From assembly GCA_944325345.1 (NCBI GenBank), contig CALUZV010000014.1, positions 1-64,000 on the forward strand: a stretch of 64,000 nucleotides of DNA. The letters run 5' to 3'. The translations under genes and the position numbers were made by a program. Each line of letters begins with the position of its first letter. Positions within the stretch are counted from its first letter, which is position 1. The DNA comes from an uncultured Parabacteroides sp. (lineage in GTDB: Bacteria > Bacteroidota > Bacteroidia > Bacteroidales > Tannerellaceae). The notes below the pieces were generated by a model. It saw only the letters and a list, made by a program, of their open reading frames with translations. It was not told where the DNA came from and made no database searches. This document shows positions 7,878 through 15,940 of the stretch, piece after piece.

Positions 7878-9926
7878 TCATCTATCCGAAGTCAGGAAGG
7901 CTTCGGCCCTCCCCGGCGACAACAATTCCCAAAGCGAGGCGACTACCCAGCCGGGCGCGAATATATTATTGTAGTAGCCTTTGCCATTCTTCCCATAGTC
8001 CCACCAGGTATGCTGGACGACTTCGGGATAATAGCCTTTCTTCGCGATGCCGCAGAGATGCCCTTCGAAGGGAAGGAGTTGCCGCATCGAGGTGCGGATG
8101 ACTTCCGCAAAGTCGGCAAAGCGTGTCTCCCCACTCTCGCGTGCCAGTCCTTGCAGCACGTCGGCGAAGTCGAAGACAAACACATCGATATGATTGTTCT
8201 CCACGGAGACATTGCCCCAGCCGCGCGTCTTCAGTCCGATGTCGCCCAACATCTGTCCCGGTGCGAAGGGAACATCCCAGACGTAATACCACGAGAGGGC
8301 GAAGTAGGCAGCTTTCCGGGCCACTTCCAGGTAATGCTTCCGCTCCTCGCCTTTGCAGACCAGAGATAAGTAATAGGCTGCGGTCGTTGCGTAGAGCGAG
8401 GCCTCCTTGTCTTCGCAATTCGCGTCGAGCGTCGAGGAGAAGTAGTCGGATTTCGAGACGATTTCTTTCTCCACGTAATCCACCGACCGCTTGGCTGCTT
8501 CCAGATAACGCTTGTCCTTAAAATATTTGTATCCCATCACGAGCGGGAGCGTAGCCGACGGTGTGCTGCCGCCCGTCGAATCCACCAGCGATAAATCGTC
8601 CCGGAACTTGCGCGGGAAACTTCCGTCCGCCTTCTGGAGCTTCAGGATTTCGTCGAACATCGCCTTTATCCGTGCCTCCCATTCCGGATGTTTCTTTCCT
8701 CGTTGCCTTTCATAATTCAAATAATAAAGGACGGCATAGATACCTTCCGACTGCCGGCGGATGCTGTAATACGGCTCCTGCATCTCGCGTGTCCGGGCAT
8801 TCATCCGCTCGAGGAAAAATCCGGCTGACGAGAATCCGTTTTGCTGGTAAGAATCAAAGATTGTACGAGCCTCAGCTGCCATCGCAGTTTTTCCCTGACT
8901 TTCGCCATATTCCAAGGCATTGAAGGCGTTCAGCAGCGTGCGGCCGACGAAGCCGACCTCCGCGATGGTGTTGCTCCGGCAGTTGGCCGTCTCCAGTTCC
9001 ACACCGGAATAGTATTTCACCGAGGCATCGTCCACGTAGCTCTCCGTAAAGAAATGGCTCAGCGTCTCCTTCATCTGTTCGTCCGGATAGGGATTTGCGT
9101 AGGGCGTAGGCTGATAGAGGTCGAAACTATATTCCCACAAACCTTCGACGCAGGCTGCGTAGTCTGCCGCCCCGCGCTCGCTCACCTCCCAGCGCAAGAT
9201 GCGGCTCTCGCCTTTCTTCAAATGCTGGAATGCCTCGACCGCCTCGCCCAATGTCAGTTTCCGGAGGTAGCTCTTCGGCGTTTCCCGGTAGGGGAAGCCA
9301 AAAGAGAGTGTAGCCTCTCCTTCGCGATTGACAAAGCCGGTGAAGCCCACCGACGTATTCCCCGAAAGGATGACTTCCCCCTCGCGGTGTGTCGTCAGCG
9401 CGTCCGCCGGGGCATCAAGCAGGCGGGCGACGGCATAGACCTTATCGTTCTTATCGTCAAAGATAGCCGAGAGCGGCGTGCTAAGCCGGTCTTCGCGCAC
9501 CTCCCAACTGTCCGCCACGCGGAACGACGGCGCGTTTTCCGGCGAACGGAGGTTGCGGCGGTACCAGAATCCGGGGAGGTAGAACTGGCAGTCGGCGTGC
9601 GTCGCGCCGGTCGCGATTTGTTGTCCGAAGTGGAAATAGATGTCTTCCTCGGCGGTTATCATCAGGGTGATGCGGCGGGTTGTGCCGTCGCCTTCGACTT
9701 TCTGGAAGATACGAACAGGGAGTGGACGGTCGCTCGTCCACTGATAGTTGTAGGTCGAGCCTTCGACTTCGTGGAGCATCAGCGCATAGTCTGTCGCGGG
9801 ATTGCCGGGTGTCTTCAGCGCAAGTGTGGCAGAGACATTGGCTGGGGAATATTCAAGAGCGTGCAGGCTGCCTATGGAGGCAAACAAGGCCACGGCGTAC
9901 GCGGCGAGTCTTTTCTGTTTCTTCAT
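7878..9926 (-). CDS. Secreted protein, possibly an alpha/alpha-barrel glycoside hydrolase
   Basis: The protein has about 682 residues from the ATG at 9926; a longer frame to 9992 lacks a sensible start and contains the promoter. The N terminus is a Sec signal peptide (MKKQKRLAAYAVALFASIGSLHA). About 230 residues of probable beta-sandwich follow. The remaining region has repeated helical and aromatic motifs (YSIRRQSEGIYAVLYYLNYE, KLQKADGSFPRKF, WGNVSVENNHIDVFVFDFAD) that look like a six-hairpin (alpha/alpha)6 barrel of glycosidases or lyases. I cannot assign a family or substrate. It stands alone, with no SusC/SusD pair nearby. Confidence 0.55.
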   Translation of the reverse strand: MKKQKRLAAYAVALFASIGSLHALEYSPANVSATLALKTPGNPATDYALMLHEVEGSTYNYQWTSDRPLPVRIFQKVEGDGTTRRITLMITAEEDIYFHFGQQIATGATHADCQFYLPGFWYRRNLRSPENAPSFRVADSWEVREDRLSTPLSAIFDDKNDKVYAVARLLDAPADALTTHREGEVILSGNTSVGFTGFVNREGEATLSFGFPYRETPKSYLRKLTLGEAVEAFQHLKKGESRILRWEVSERGAADYAACVEGLWEYSFDLYQPTPYANPYPDEQMKETLSHFFTESYVDDASVKYYSGVELETANCRSNTIAEVGFVGRTLLNAFNALEYGESQGKTAMAAEARTIFDSYQQNGFSSAGFFLERMNARTREMQEPYYSIRRQSEGIYAVLYYLNYERQRGKKHPEWEARIKAMFDEILKLQKADGSFPRKFRDDLSLVDSTGGSTPSATLPLVMGYKYFKDKRYLEAAKRSVDYVEKEIVSKSDYFSSTLDANCEDKEASLYATTAAYYLSLVCKGEERKHYLEVARKAAYFALSWYYVWDVPFAPGQMLGDIGLKTRGWGNVSVENNHIDVFVFDFADVLQGLARESGETRFADFAEVIRTSMRQLLPFEGHLCGIAKKGYYPEVVQHTWWDYGKNGKGYYNNIFAPGWVVASLWELLSPGRAEAFLTSDR

Positions 9927-9961
9927 GGCTTTTTGATATGATGGATACTTATTTTTCGGGG

Positions 9962-9969
9962 CGAAAGTA
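9962..9969 (-). promoter_or_regulatory. -7 element of the secreted-protein gene
   Basis: The minus-strand TACTTTCG differs from TAnnTTTG at one base and lies 36 nt before the ATG at 9926. The 42-bp repeat array begins about 30 bp upstream of it. Confidence 0.45.
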
Positions 9970-9995
9970 GTGAATTTGGTTGTTTCTTGCAAATC

Positions 9996-10147
9996 GGGGT
10001 AAACATAGGGGTATGTTTGGCACTTCCCAACCGGAAACCATCAAACATAGGGGTATGTTTGCCACTTTTGAATTGGAAAGTGCCAAACATAGGGGTATTT
10101 TTGGCACTTTCCCGCCGGGAACCCCCAAACATACCCCTATGTTTGGA
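9996..10147. repeat. Tandem array, four 42-bp units around AAACATAGGGGTATGTTT
   Basis: The 18-bp core AAACATAGGGGTATGTTT recurs at 10001, 10043, 10085 and 10127, exactly 42 bp apart. The fourth core is the reverse complement of the first (AAACATACCCCTATGTTT) and the third has one decayed arm. The spacers contain a second weak dyad around GGCAC...GTGCC. The array fills the gap between two divergent genes, outside both promoters. Confidence 0.95.
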
Positions 10148-10169
10148 AAAAAAAGATGGTATAACAGTC

Positions 10170-10197
10170 AAACCGAGGGCTCGGTTTATTACCTTTG
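10170..10197 (+). promoter_or_regulatory. Promoter with an adjoining palindrome for the methyltransferase gene
   Basis: TACCTTTG at 10190-10197 is a consensus -7 element. Directly before it lies AAACCGAG-GG-CTCGGTTT (10170-10187), a perfect 8-bp dyad that fills the space where RNA polymerase would sit. This makes it a plausible operator. No TTTG is found at -33. Confidence 0.55.
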
Positions 10198-10221
10198 CCC
10201 CAATTTTTAATAGCAATCCCG

Positions 10222-11226
10222 ATGAATTTGACCCAAACAACCCAAGCATTGGCCGCCGAACTGGCCGGAATGGATTTTGAGCACCTGCCCATCAGCGACT
10301 ACAACAAGCAATATATCCGGCGGATGCAGCCTGCCTTGTCTTATTATCTGAAAATCTATGCCCGCTGCCTGACGGAGGGAATGCAGCTGGCCGGAGTAGC
10401 CAAGATAGAAGAATTAAGCCTTGTCGATTACGGTGGGGGATGCGGATTCTTCAGCCTCCTGGCTTCCCGAGCCGGGGTGGGGAAGGTGATTTATGTCGAT
10501 CTGAACCCCCGGTCGGTGGAGACGGTGCGAATCCTGAAGGAGATGCTGGGCTTCGGGCCGGACGTGATTATCGAGGGGGATGCGTATGATTTGGAAGCCT
10601 GGTTACATGAGGAGAAGGACAAGCCGCAATTGATCGTGGGTACTGACGTGATTGAGCATATCTACGACGTGATGGATTGTTTCTACAATTTCGTAAGTAT
10701 AAATAAACGCATAGCGATGATTTTCACCACCGCTTCGACACCCTACAACCCGTGGGTGAAGCGTCGCTTGTATCGTTGGATGGACGAAGCCGAGCGGGGA
10801 ACGGGGGAGCAGCCGAACTATTGGACTTTGCGCCGCGAGTATTTCCGGAAAAAATTTCCCATGGCTTCGGATGAAGAGTTGGATTATTGGGCCGACATAA
10901 CGCGGGGACAGACCTACGAAGCCATTGATATAGGTATAGAGGAAAACGATCTTTCGTCCACAATTTTGCCCGGTCCACATAACACTTGCGACCCGCGGAC
11001 GGGAAACTGGATGGAGCGTATCCTGCCTATCGCGGAATACCGGAAGTTTGCCGCCATCATCGGCTACCGCGTGGACGTGGGGAAAGGATTTTATAACGAA
11101 CGGCGGGCGAACCGCGCGGCTTCTCTCGTTTGCCGTTTCCTCAACGGCCTGATACGTTGCAGTGGGAAACTGGGATTGCTGTTGGCTCCTTTTATCGTCT
11201 TACGTTTCCGGAAGAAGGGAGCGTAG
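10222..11226 (+). CDS. Class I SAM-dependent methyltransferase
   Basis: The protein has 334 residues from the ATG at 10222; a frame beginning at 10195 would start within the promoter. Motif I is LVDYGGGCGFFSLLA (about residues 75-90), followed by the acidic residue of motif II in VIYVDLNPRS, and VGTDVIEHIYDV resembles motif IV. The fold is that of a Rossmann-like methyltransferase; the substrate is unknown. It ends 27 bp inside the 3' end of the convergent folK gene, an unusual tail-to-tail overlap. Confidence 0.75.
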   Translation: MNLTQTTQALAAELAGMDFEHLPISDYNKQYIRRMQPALSYYLKIYARCLTEGMQLAGVAKIEELSLVDYGGGCGFFSLLASRAGVGKVIYVDLNPRSVETVRILKEMLGFGPDVIIEGDAYDLEAWLHEEKDKPQLIVGTDVIEHIYDVMDCFYNFVSINKRIAMIFTTASTPYNPWVKRRLYRWMDEAERGTGEQPNYWTLRREYFRKKFPMASDEELDYWADITRGQTYEAIDIGIEENDLSSTILPGPHNTCDPRTGNWMERILPIAEYRKFAAIIGYRVDVGKGFYNERRANRAASLVCRFLNGLIRCSGKLGLLLAPFIVLRFRKKGA

Positions 11227-11586
11227 GGCTTCGCGGACGTAATCGCGTTTCATGTCTGCCGGCTTCAGAATCTGTTCGTTCCATTGCAGGACATCGATAT
11301 CCAAAGGGACGATGCCCTGGTGTTTGCCCTCCGGCGTGCGTCCCGCCTCCTCTTCCAGATCTTTCAGCATGGCATAAACTTCTTCAAGGGTGCAAACTGT
11401 TGTCGCGCAGGCAAGGCAGTTGAGGAAAGGTTCGGTGCAAGGGCAATCGACCGGCGACGTATAGACTGCCTCCGAGAAAAAGATGTCCGGGAAAAGCGCT
11501 TCCAGACGGCTGCACGCCGAGGCAATGTTTAGCTCCGGCGAACGGTTTGAGCCGAGGGAAAGCAGTAGCTTGTTATAGTTGTTCAT
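11200..11586 (-). CDS. folK: Hydroxymethyldihydropterin pyrophosphokinase (short form)
   Basis: FolK transfers pyrophosphate from ATP to 6-hydroxymethyl-7,8-dihydropterin in folate synthesis. LLSLGSNRSPELNI at the N terminus and VPLDIDVLQWNEQIL near residue 95 match the pterin and Mg-binding motifs. At 128 residues it is about 30 shorter than the E. coli enzyme. The catalytic-loop arginines of the usual GRxR...R segment are not obvious (here GRTPEGKHQGIV). It may be a divergent active enzyme or a paralogue. The minus-strand TACCTTTG at 11622-11615 is its -7 element. Confidence 0.7.
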   Translation of the reverse strand: MNNYNKLLLSLGSNRSPELNIASACSRLEALFPDIFFSEAVYTSPVDCPCTEPFLNCLACATTVCTLEEVYAMLKDLEEEAGRTPEGKHQGIVPLDIDVLQWNEQILKPADMKRDYVREALRSLLPET

Positions 11587-11614
11587 GATACTTGAATGTT
11601 CGTTTTGACGGGGG

Positions 11615-11622
11615 CAAAGGTA
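11615..11622 (-). promoter_or_regulatory. -7 element of folK
   Basis: The minus-strand TACCTTTG is a perfect TAnnTTTG match 29 nt before the folK ATG. Confidence 0.6.
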
Positions 11623-11633
11623 GCGTTTTAATT

Positions 11634-11668
11634 TTAGTTATGAGTTAAGAGTTCCGAGTTATGAGTTG
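11634..11668. repeat. Short dispersed repeat, GAGTTATGAGTT type
   Basis: The sequence carries two copies of GTTATGAGTT separated by AAGAGTTCC. It resembles the other low-complexity intergenic elements of this window (near 14265, 17586, 31084, 51633 and 54947), which repeat seven- to ten-base words of the AATTCATAATT, CAATTGACAATT or GAATGAAGAATG kind. Confidence 0.5.
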
Positions 11669-11713
11669 GGGGAGCATAGCCGGGCATTATTCCCCTATTT
11701 ATAATTCTGAAGA

Positions 11714-11762
11714 AATACCTGAAAGTAGGTATTGCCAATCCTCATATTTCCCCGTACCTTTG
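11714..11762 (+). promoter_or_regulatory. feoAB promoter with a palindrome over the -33 region
   Basis: TTG at 11732 and TACCTTTG at 11755-11762 form a promoter with about 20-nt spacing. AATACCT-GAAAGT-AGGTATT (11714-11733) is a 7-bp-arm dyad that overlaps the -33 element, as an iron- or metal-responsive repressor site could. The regulator is not identified. Confidence 0.55.
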
Positions 11763-11784
11763 CGCCGGTTTAGTTAGTGAAAAA

Positions 11785-14268
11785 ATGAGATTATCAGAAC
11801 TTCGCACAGGCGAGAAAGGTATTATAGTCAAGGTAATGGGGCGCGGAGCTTTCCGTAAACGCATTATCGAAATGGGATTTATCCGGGGAAAGGAAGTGGA
11901 GGTTGTCAAGAACGCGCCGCTGAAAGACCCCATCCAATATCGAATCTTAGGCTACGATGTTTCCCTGCGTCGCAGCGATGCCCAGTTGATTGATGTGGTT
12001 AGTGCCGCCGAGTATGCCGAGGAACAGAAGGCCGCCGGCGACCGCCCGATAGACCAGTACATCCTCCCGTCGGATGAAGAATTGCGCAACATCGCCCTCA
12101 AGAAGGGGAAAATCATCAACGTCGCTTTGGTGGGAAATCCGAATTGCGGCAAGACGTCGCTCTTCAATTTTGCTTCCGGGGCGCACGAGCATGTCGGGAA
12201 TTACAGCGGCGTAACGGTCGATGCGAAAGAAGGAACCTTCCAGCACAAAGGCTATACGTTTAAGATTGTGGATCTGCCGGGAACCTATTCCCTCTCCGCC
12301 TATTCCCCCGAAGAACTCTATGTACGCAAACACCTGAACGAGGAGCAGCCCGATGTGGTAATCAACGTCGTCGATGCCTCGAACCTCGAGCGGAATTTAT
12401 ACCTCACCTGCCAATTAATTGACATGGACGAGCGGATGGTCATCGCCCTCAACATGTACGACGAACTGGAGCGTCAGGGGAACAAGTTCGACTACGAATC
12501 CCTCTCGCGGATGCTGGGTATCCCGATGATACCGACCGTGAGCCGGACGGGTTTCGGCATCGAGGCACTGTTCGACCGCGTGATTCAGGTCTATGAAGAA
12601 GCCGACCCTATCCTCCGCCATATTCATATTAATTATGGGGATATTCTGGAGAAGGGTATCAAGAATATCAACGCGACGCTAAAGAAAGTAGCTGACATCC
12701 CAACCAGCATCTCCAAGCGTTACCTCTCCATCAAATTGCTGGAGCGCGACAAGGAAGTGGAAACGGAAATCAAGAATTTCCCGCAGGCCGAATCCATCTT
12801 GCAGGAGCGCGACCGCAATACCTCGCAAATCGAAGAGCTGCTGAAGCAAGACTGCGAGACAGCCTTTACCGATGCGCGCTACGGCTTCATAGACGGTGCT
12901 CTCCGCGAAACCTTCCAGCGGAATAAAATACGGGAAGTAACCAGCACGCAGTTGATAGATACGTTCGTTACGCACAAGATATTGGGCTTCCCCATCTTTA
13001 TCCTCTTCATGTGGATTATGTTTGAAGTAACCTTCCGCGTCGGAGAATATCCGATGGGATGGATAGAATGGTTGGTGGGCGTCATCGGCGACTTCATGCG
13101 CAACACGATGAGCGACGGACCGCTGAAAGACCTTTTGGTGGACGGAATCATTGGCGGTGTGGGGGGCGTTATCGTCTTCTTGCCGAATATCTTGATATTG
13201 TATGCCTTTATCTCCTTCATGGAAGATTCGGGCTATATGGCGCGGGCTGCTTTCATCATGGATAAGTTGATGCACAAGATGGGACTGCATGGCAAGTCCT
13301 TCATCCCGTTGGTCATGGGCTTCGGCTGTAATGTTCCCGCAATCATGGCCTCGCGGACGATAGAAAGCCGGAACAGTCGGATGATCACGATGCTGATACT
13401 GCCGCTGATGAGTTGCAGCGCACGGTTGCCCATCTATGTCTTGCTTTCGGGCGCATTCTTCCCGAAGCAGGCAGGTTCAGTCCTCTTGATGCTCTATTTG
13501 GCAGGCATATTCCTGGCGATAATCATGGCGCGGGTATTTAAACGCTTTTTGTTTAAGGAAGAAGACGTTCCCTTCGTCATGGAGTTGCCACCTTACCGTA
13601 TGCCGACCGGGAAATCCATCATGCTCCACATGTGGGAGAAAGCCAAGCAGTATCTGCATAAGATGGGAGGAGTCATCTTGGTTGCCTCCATCATCATCTG
13701 GTTCCTGAGCTACTTCCCCTTGCATTCGCCGGAAGAAGCCGAAATAGACCGGCAGATAGCGCAAGTAGAACAAGTCGGCGAGCTTTCGTCCGAACAACAG
13801 GAGACGCTTTCCCTGCTCGAACACCATAAGGCGACAGTTCACCAAAAGAACTCCTATATCGGGATGATTGGCGAGGCTTTGCAGCCTATCCTTTCCCCGC
13901 TCGGCTTCGATTGGAAGATGAGCGTGAGCTTGATGACCGGTATGGCAGCGAAGGAAGTCGTCGTGAGTACGTTGAGCGTGCTTTATGTCGGCGAAGCCGA
14001 TGACGAAGGCTCGCCCCAGCTGGACAAGATGATGAAGGAAGACACGTATGACGACGGGACACCGGTCTTTACACCCTTGGTCGCCCTGAGCTTCATGCTC
14101 TTCGTGTTGATATATTTCCCTTGTGTTGCTACGGTTTCGGCCATCGTGCACGAGTCGGGTTCGTGGAAATGGGGTTTGTTTGTCATCGGATACACCTGCC
14201 TCTTGGCATGGGCCGTTTCCTTTGTGGTCTTCCAAGCCGGGAGTCTGTTCATTGCCTTATTTTTATAA
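11785..14268 (+). CDS. feoB: Ferrous iron transporter, FeoA-FeoB fusion
   Basis: This 827-residue inner-membrane Fe(II) transporter has an SH3-like FeoA domain at residues 1-75. A G-protein domain follows, with the P-loop GNPNCGKT at 117-124, G3 DLPG near 165 and G4 NMYD. After a helical linker come the membrane Gate regions (FIPLVMGFGCNVPAIMASRTI is the conserved first Gate motif, and MTGMAAKEVVVSTL belongs to the second). FeoA-FeoB fusions are known in Bacteroidota. It is followed by a small Cys-rich membrane protein that usually accompanies FeoB. A possible operator overlaps its promoter. Confidence 0.96.
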   Translation: MRLSELRTGEKGIIVKVMGRGAFRKRIIEMGFIRGKEVEVVKNAPLKDPIQYRILGYDVSLRRSDAQLIDVVSAAEYAEEQKAAGDRPIDQYILPSDEELRNIALKKGKIINVALVGNPNCGKTSLFNFASGAHEHVGNYSGVTVDAKEGTFQHKGYTFKIVDLPGTYSLSAYSPEELYVRKHLNEEQPDVVINVVDASNLERNLYLTCQLIDMDERMVIALNMYDELERQGNKFDYESLSRMLGIPMIPTVSRTGFGIEALFDRVIQVYEEADPILRHIHINYGDILEKGIKNINATLKKVADIPTSISKRYLSIKLLERDKEVETEIKNFPQAESILQERDRNTSQIEELLKQDCETAFTDARYGFIDGALRETFQRNKIREVTSTQLIDTFVTHKILGFPIFILFMWIMFEVTFRVGEYPMGWIEWLVGVIGDFMRNTMSDGPLKDLLVDGIIGGVGGVIVFLPNILILYAFISFMEDSGYMARAAFIMDKLMHKMGLHGKSFIPLVMGFGCNVPAIMASRTIESRNSRMITMLILPLMSCSARLPIYVLLSGAFFPKQAGSVLLMLYLAGIFLAIIMARVFKRFLFKEEDVPFVMELPPYRMPTGKSIMLHMWEKAKQYLHKMGGVILVASIIIWFLSYFPLHSPEEAEIDRQIAQVEQVGELSSEQQETLSLLEHHKATVHQKNSYIGMIGEALQPILSPLGFDWKMSVSLMTGMAAKEVVVSTLSVLYVGEADDEGSPQLDKMMKEDTYDDGTPVFTPLVALSFMLFVLIYFPCVATVSAIVHESGSWKWGLFVIGYTCLLAWAVSFVVFQAGSLFIALFL

Positions 14269-14292
14269 TTCATAATTCGTAATTCATAATTG
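14265..14292. repeat. Short dispersed repeat, AATTCATAATTCGTAATT type
   Basis: The element repeats ATAATTCATAATT and AATTCATAATT around a central CG. A very similar copy is at 51633-51656. It lies between feoB and the small Cys-rich gene. Confidence 0.6.
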
Positions 14293-14300
14293 AATAAGTC

Positions 14301-14450
14301 GTGTTTCAATCTATCGCAGTTGCCCTCATCGGCCTCGCAGCCCTCGTTTATGTCGGTGTAAAGATATACCGCCTCTTTGTTTCGCACAAAGGTGAATCTC
14401 CTTGCGGCGGATGCAGCCATTGCCCCGGCGGGAAGAGTTGCTGCCATTAA
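14301..14450 (+). CDS. Small FeoB-associated Cys-rich membrane protein
   Basis: This 49-residue ORF starts with GTG at 14301, the first codon after an in-frame TAA at 14295, and ends with TAA at 14448. One N-terminal membrane helix (about residues 4-22, FQSIAVALIGLAALVYVGVK) is followed by a Cys-rich tail CGGCSHCPGGKSCCH with five Cys and two His. This matches the FeoB-associated Cys-rich family found after feoB in many genomes. Its proposed role is in iron handling or FeoB assembly, which is inferred from context. It ends 12 bp before holB. Confidence 0.85.
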   Translation: MFQSIAVALIGLAALVYVGVKIYRLFVSHKGESPCGGCSHCPGGKSCCH

Positions 14451-14462
14451 TATTTTGAGCTT

Positions 14463-15587
14463 ATGTATTTCAGAGATATCATCGGACAAGAAGAAGTGAA
14501 GCAACACCTGATCGCTTCGGCGAAATCGGGTGTTGTCCCCCACGCCCAGTTGCTTTGCGGACAGGGAGGTTATGGAACGTTCGCCCTCGCCTTGGCCTAC
14601 GCCCGTTATTTGAATTGCACGCAGCGGTCGGATACAGACGCTTGCGGCCACTGCCCTTCCTGCAAGATGTACGACGAACTGGCGCATCCTGACCTCCATT
14701 TCGTCTTTCCCATCGTCTCTAAAAAGGAGAAAAAGAAAGAAATCTGCGATGATTACCTCCCCGAGTGGCGCGGCTTCCTGCACGAGCATACTTATTTCAC
14801 CCTCGACAACTGGATGGATTACATTGATGCGGGAAATTCCCAAGCCCTCATCTATTCCCGCGAAAGTGACGAGATTGTCCGCAAGCTCAGCCTCAAAATC
14901 TACGAAGCCGAGTACCGCGTCCTCCTCGTCTGGCTCCCGGAGAAGTTGCACCCGACTTGTGCCAACAAGCTACTGAAGATTATCGAGGAACCGCCGCAGA
15001 ATACAGCTATCTTGATGGTTTCCGAGGCTCCCGACATGGTGCTGGGCACCATCCAGTCCCGCGCCCAGCGTCTCAACGTCCGGGCTATCCATGCCGACGA
15101 TATCAAGCGGTTCATGCAGGAGAAATACGCCCTTTCGGCGGAGGATGCCGAGTATGTCGCCCATCTCTCGCGCGGCAATTATCTGGCAGCCCTCGATGCC
15201 ATCAGCGTGAACGACGAGAAGCAATTCTATCTGGAACAGTTCAAAGCCATCATGCGCAACTCCTGGGCACGCAACGTCAAGGCAATGAAGGTGCAGGCCG
15301 ACACGCTTGCCTCCATTGGCCGCGAGAAACAGAAGAACTTCCTCGCCTACTGCCAGCACCTTATCCGCGAGAACTTCGTCTATCGCTTCCAGGCTCCGGA
15401 ACTGAACTATATGAACCGCGACGAGGCGACCTTCTCCGTCCGCTTCTCGCCCTTCGTCAATGAGCGCAACGTGTTTGGACTGATGGAGGAACTGGAGCTT
15501 GCCGAACGGCAAATCACCCAGAACGTCAATGCCAAGATGGTCTTCTTCGACCTCGCCCTCCGGATTACGGTTTTGATAAAGAAGTAA
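14463..15587 (+). CDS. holB: DNA polymerase III subunit delta prime
   Basis: This 374-residue clamp-loader AAA+ subunit has DIIGQEEVKQHL at its N terminus and a four-Cys zinc module (CTQRSDTDACGHCPSC). KLLKIIEEPPQNT and the arginine-finger motif TIQSRAQRL follow. The P-loop is degenerate (GQGGYGTFAL, lacking GKT), which is in line with delta prime being a non-ATP-binding stator. It follows the feo genes closely but is functionally unrelated to them. Confidence 0.9.
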   Translation: MYFRDIIGQEEVKQHLIASAKSGVVPHAQLLCGQGGYGTFALALAYARYLNCTQRSDTDACGHCPSCKMYDELAHPDLHFVFPIVSKKEKKKEICDDYLPEWRGFLHEHTYFTLDNWMDYIDAGNSQALIYSRESDEIVRKLSLKIYEAEYRVLLVWLPEKLHPTCANKLLKIIEEPPQNTAILMVSEAPDMVLGTIQSRAQRLNVRAIHADDIKRFMQEKYALSAEDAEYVAHLSRGNYLAALDAISVNDEKQFYLEQFKAIMRNSWARNVKAMKVQADTLASIGREKQKNFLAYCQHLIRENFVYRFQAPELNYMNRDEATFSVRFSPFVNERNVFGLMEELELAERQITQNVNAKMVFFDLALRITVLIKK

Positions 15588-15606
15588 AGACGCGCTGAGG
15601 CAGTTT

Positions 15607-15870
15607 TTGCGCTCGCCGCAGTTCAGCGGATGCGCTGGAGCCGTTTCCGCCTATATCGCATTCCATGCTGCCTGCATAAGGCTGTTGATCGCGATCAACA
15701 GGGCCATGCAGTCTGTATGAAGCTGTTGACGTGCATCAACGGGGCTATGCAGTCTGTATGGAGCCTTTTGACGCGCATCAACAGGGCTATGCAGACTACA
15801 TGAAGCCTTTGACGCGCGTCAACAGCCTTCATGCAGACTGCATGAACGTTGTTGAAGTGCTTCAACAGTA
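15607..15870. repeat. Tandem array, about five 41-bp units with two palindromes
   Basis: Starts of the TGTTGA...TCAACA palindrome fall at 15683, 15724, 15766, 15806 and 15850, giving periods of 40-44 bp. Between them lies a second dyad, CATGCAGTCTGTATG. The left flank, 15607-15645 (GCGCTCGCCGCAGTTCAGCG and onward), is not part of this unit but resembles the array at 41882-42095. It fills most of the 353-bp gap between holB and the ABC-F gene, ending 30 bp before the latter's promoter. Confidence 0.9.
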
Positions 15871-15900
15871 TTTCATGCCTCGCAACTCGTAACTCTTTCG

Positions 15901-15908
15901 TATCTTTG
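15901..15908 (+). promoter_or_regulatory. -7 element of the ABC-F gene
   Basis: TATCTTTG matches TAnnTTTG and lies 33 nt before the ATG, just beyond the repeat array. No clear -33 element was found. Confidence 0.5.
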
Positions 15909-15940
15909 CGCCCGCATTCAAAATTTCAAACAGCAGTTTT

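Noticed and set aside
9927..9992. N-terminal extension of the secreted protein gene
   Set aside because: The added residues precede a clean signal peptide, and the region contains the -7 element, so translation should start at 9926.
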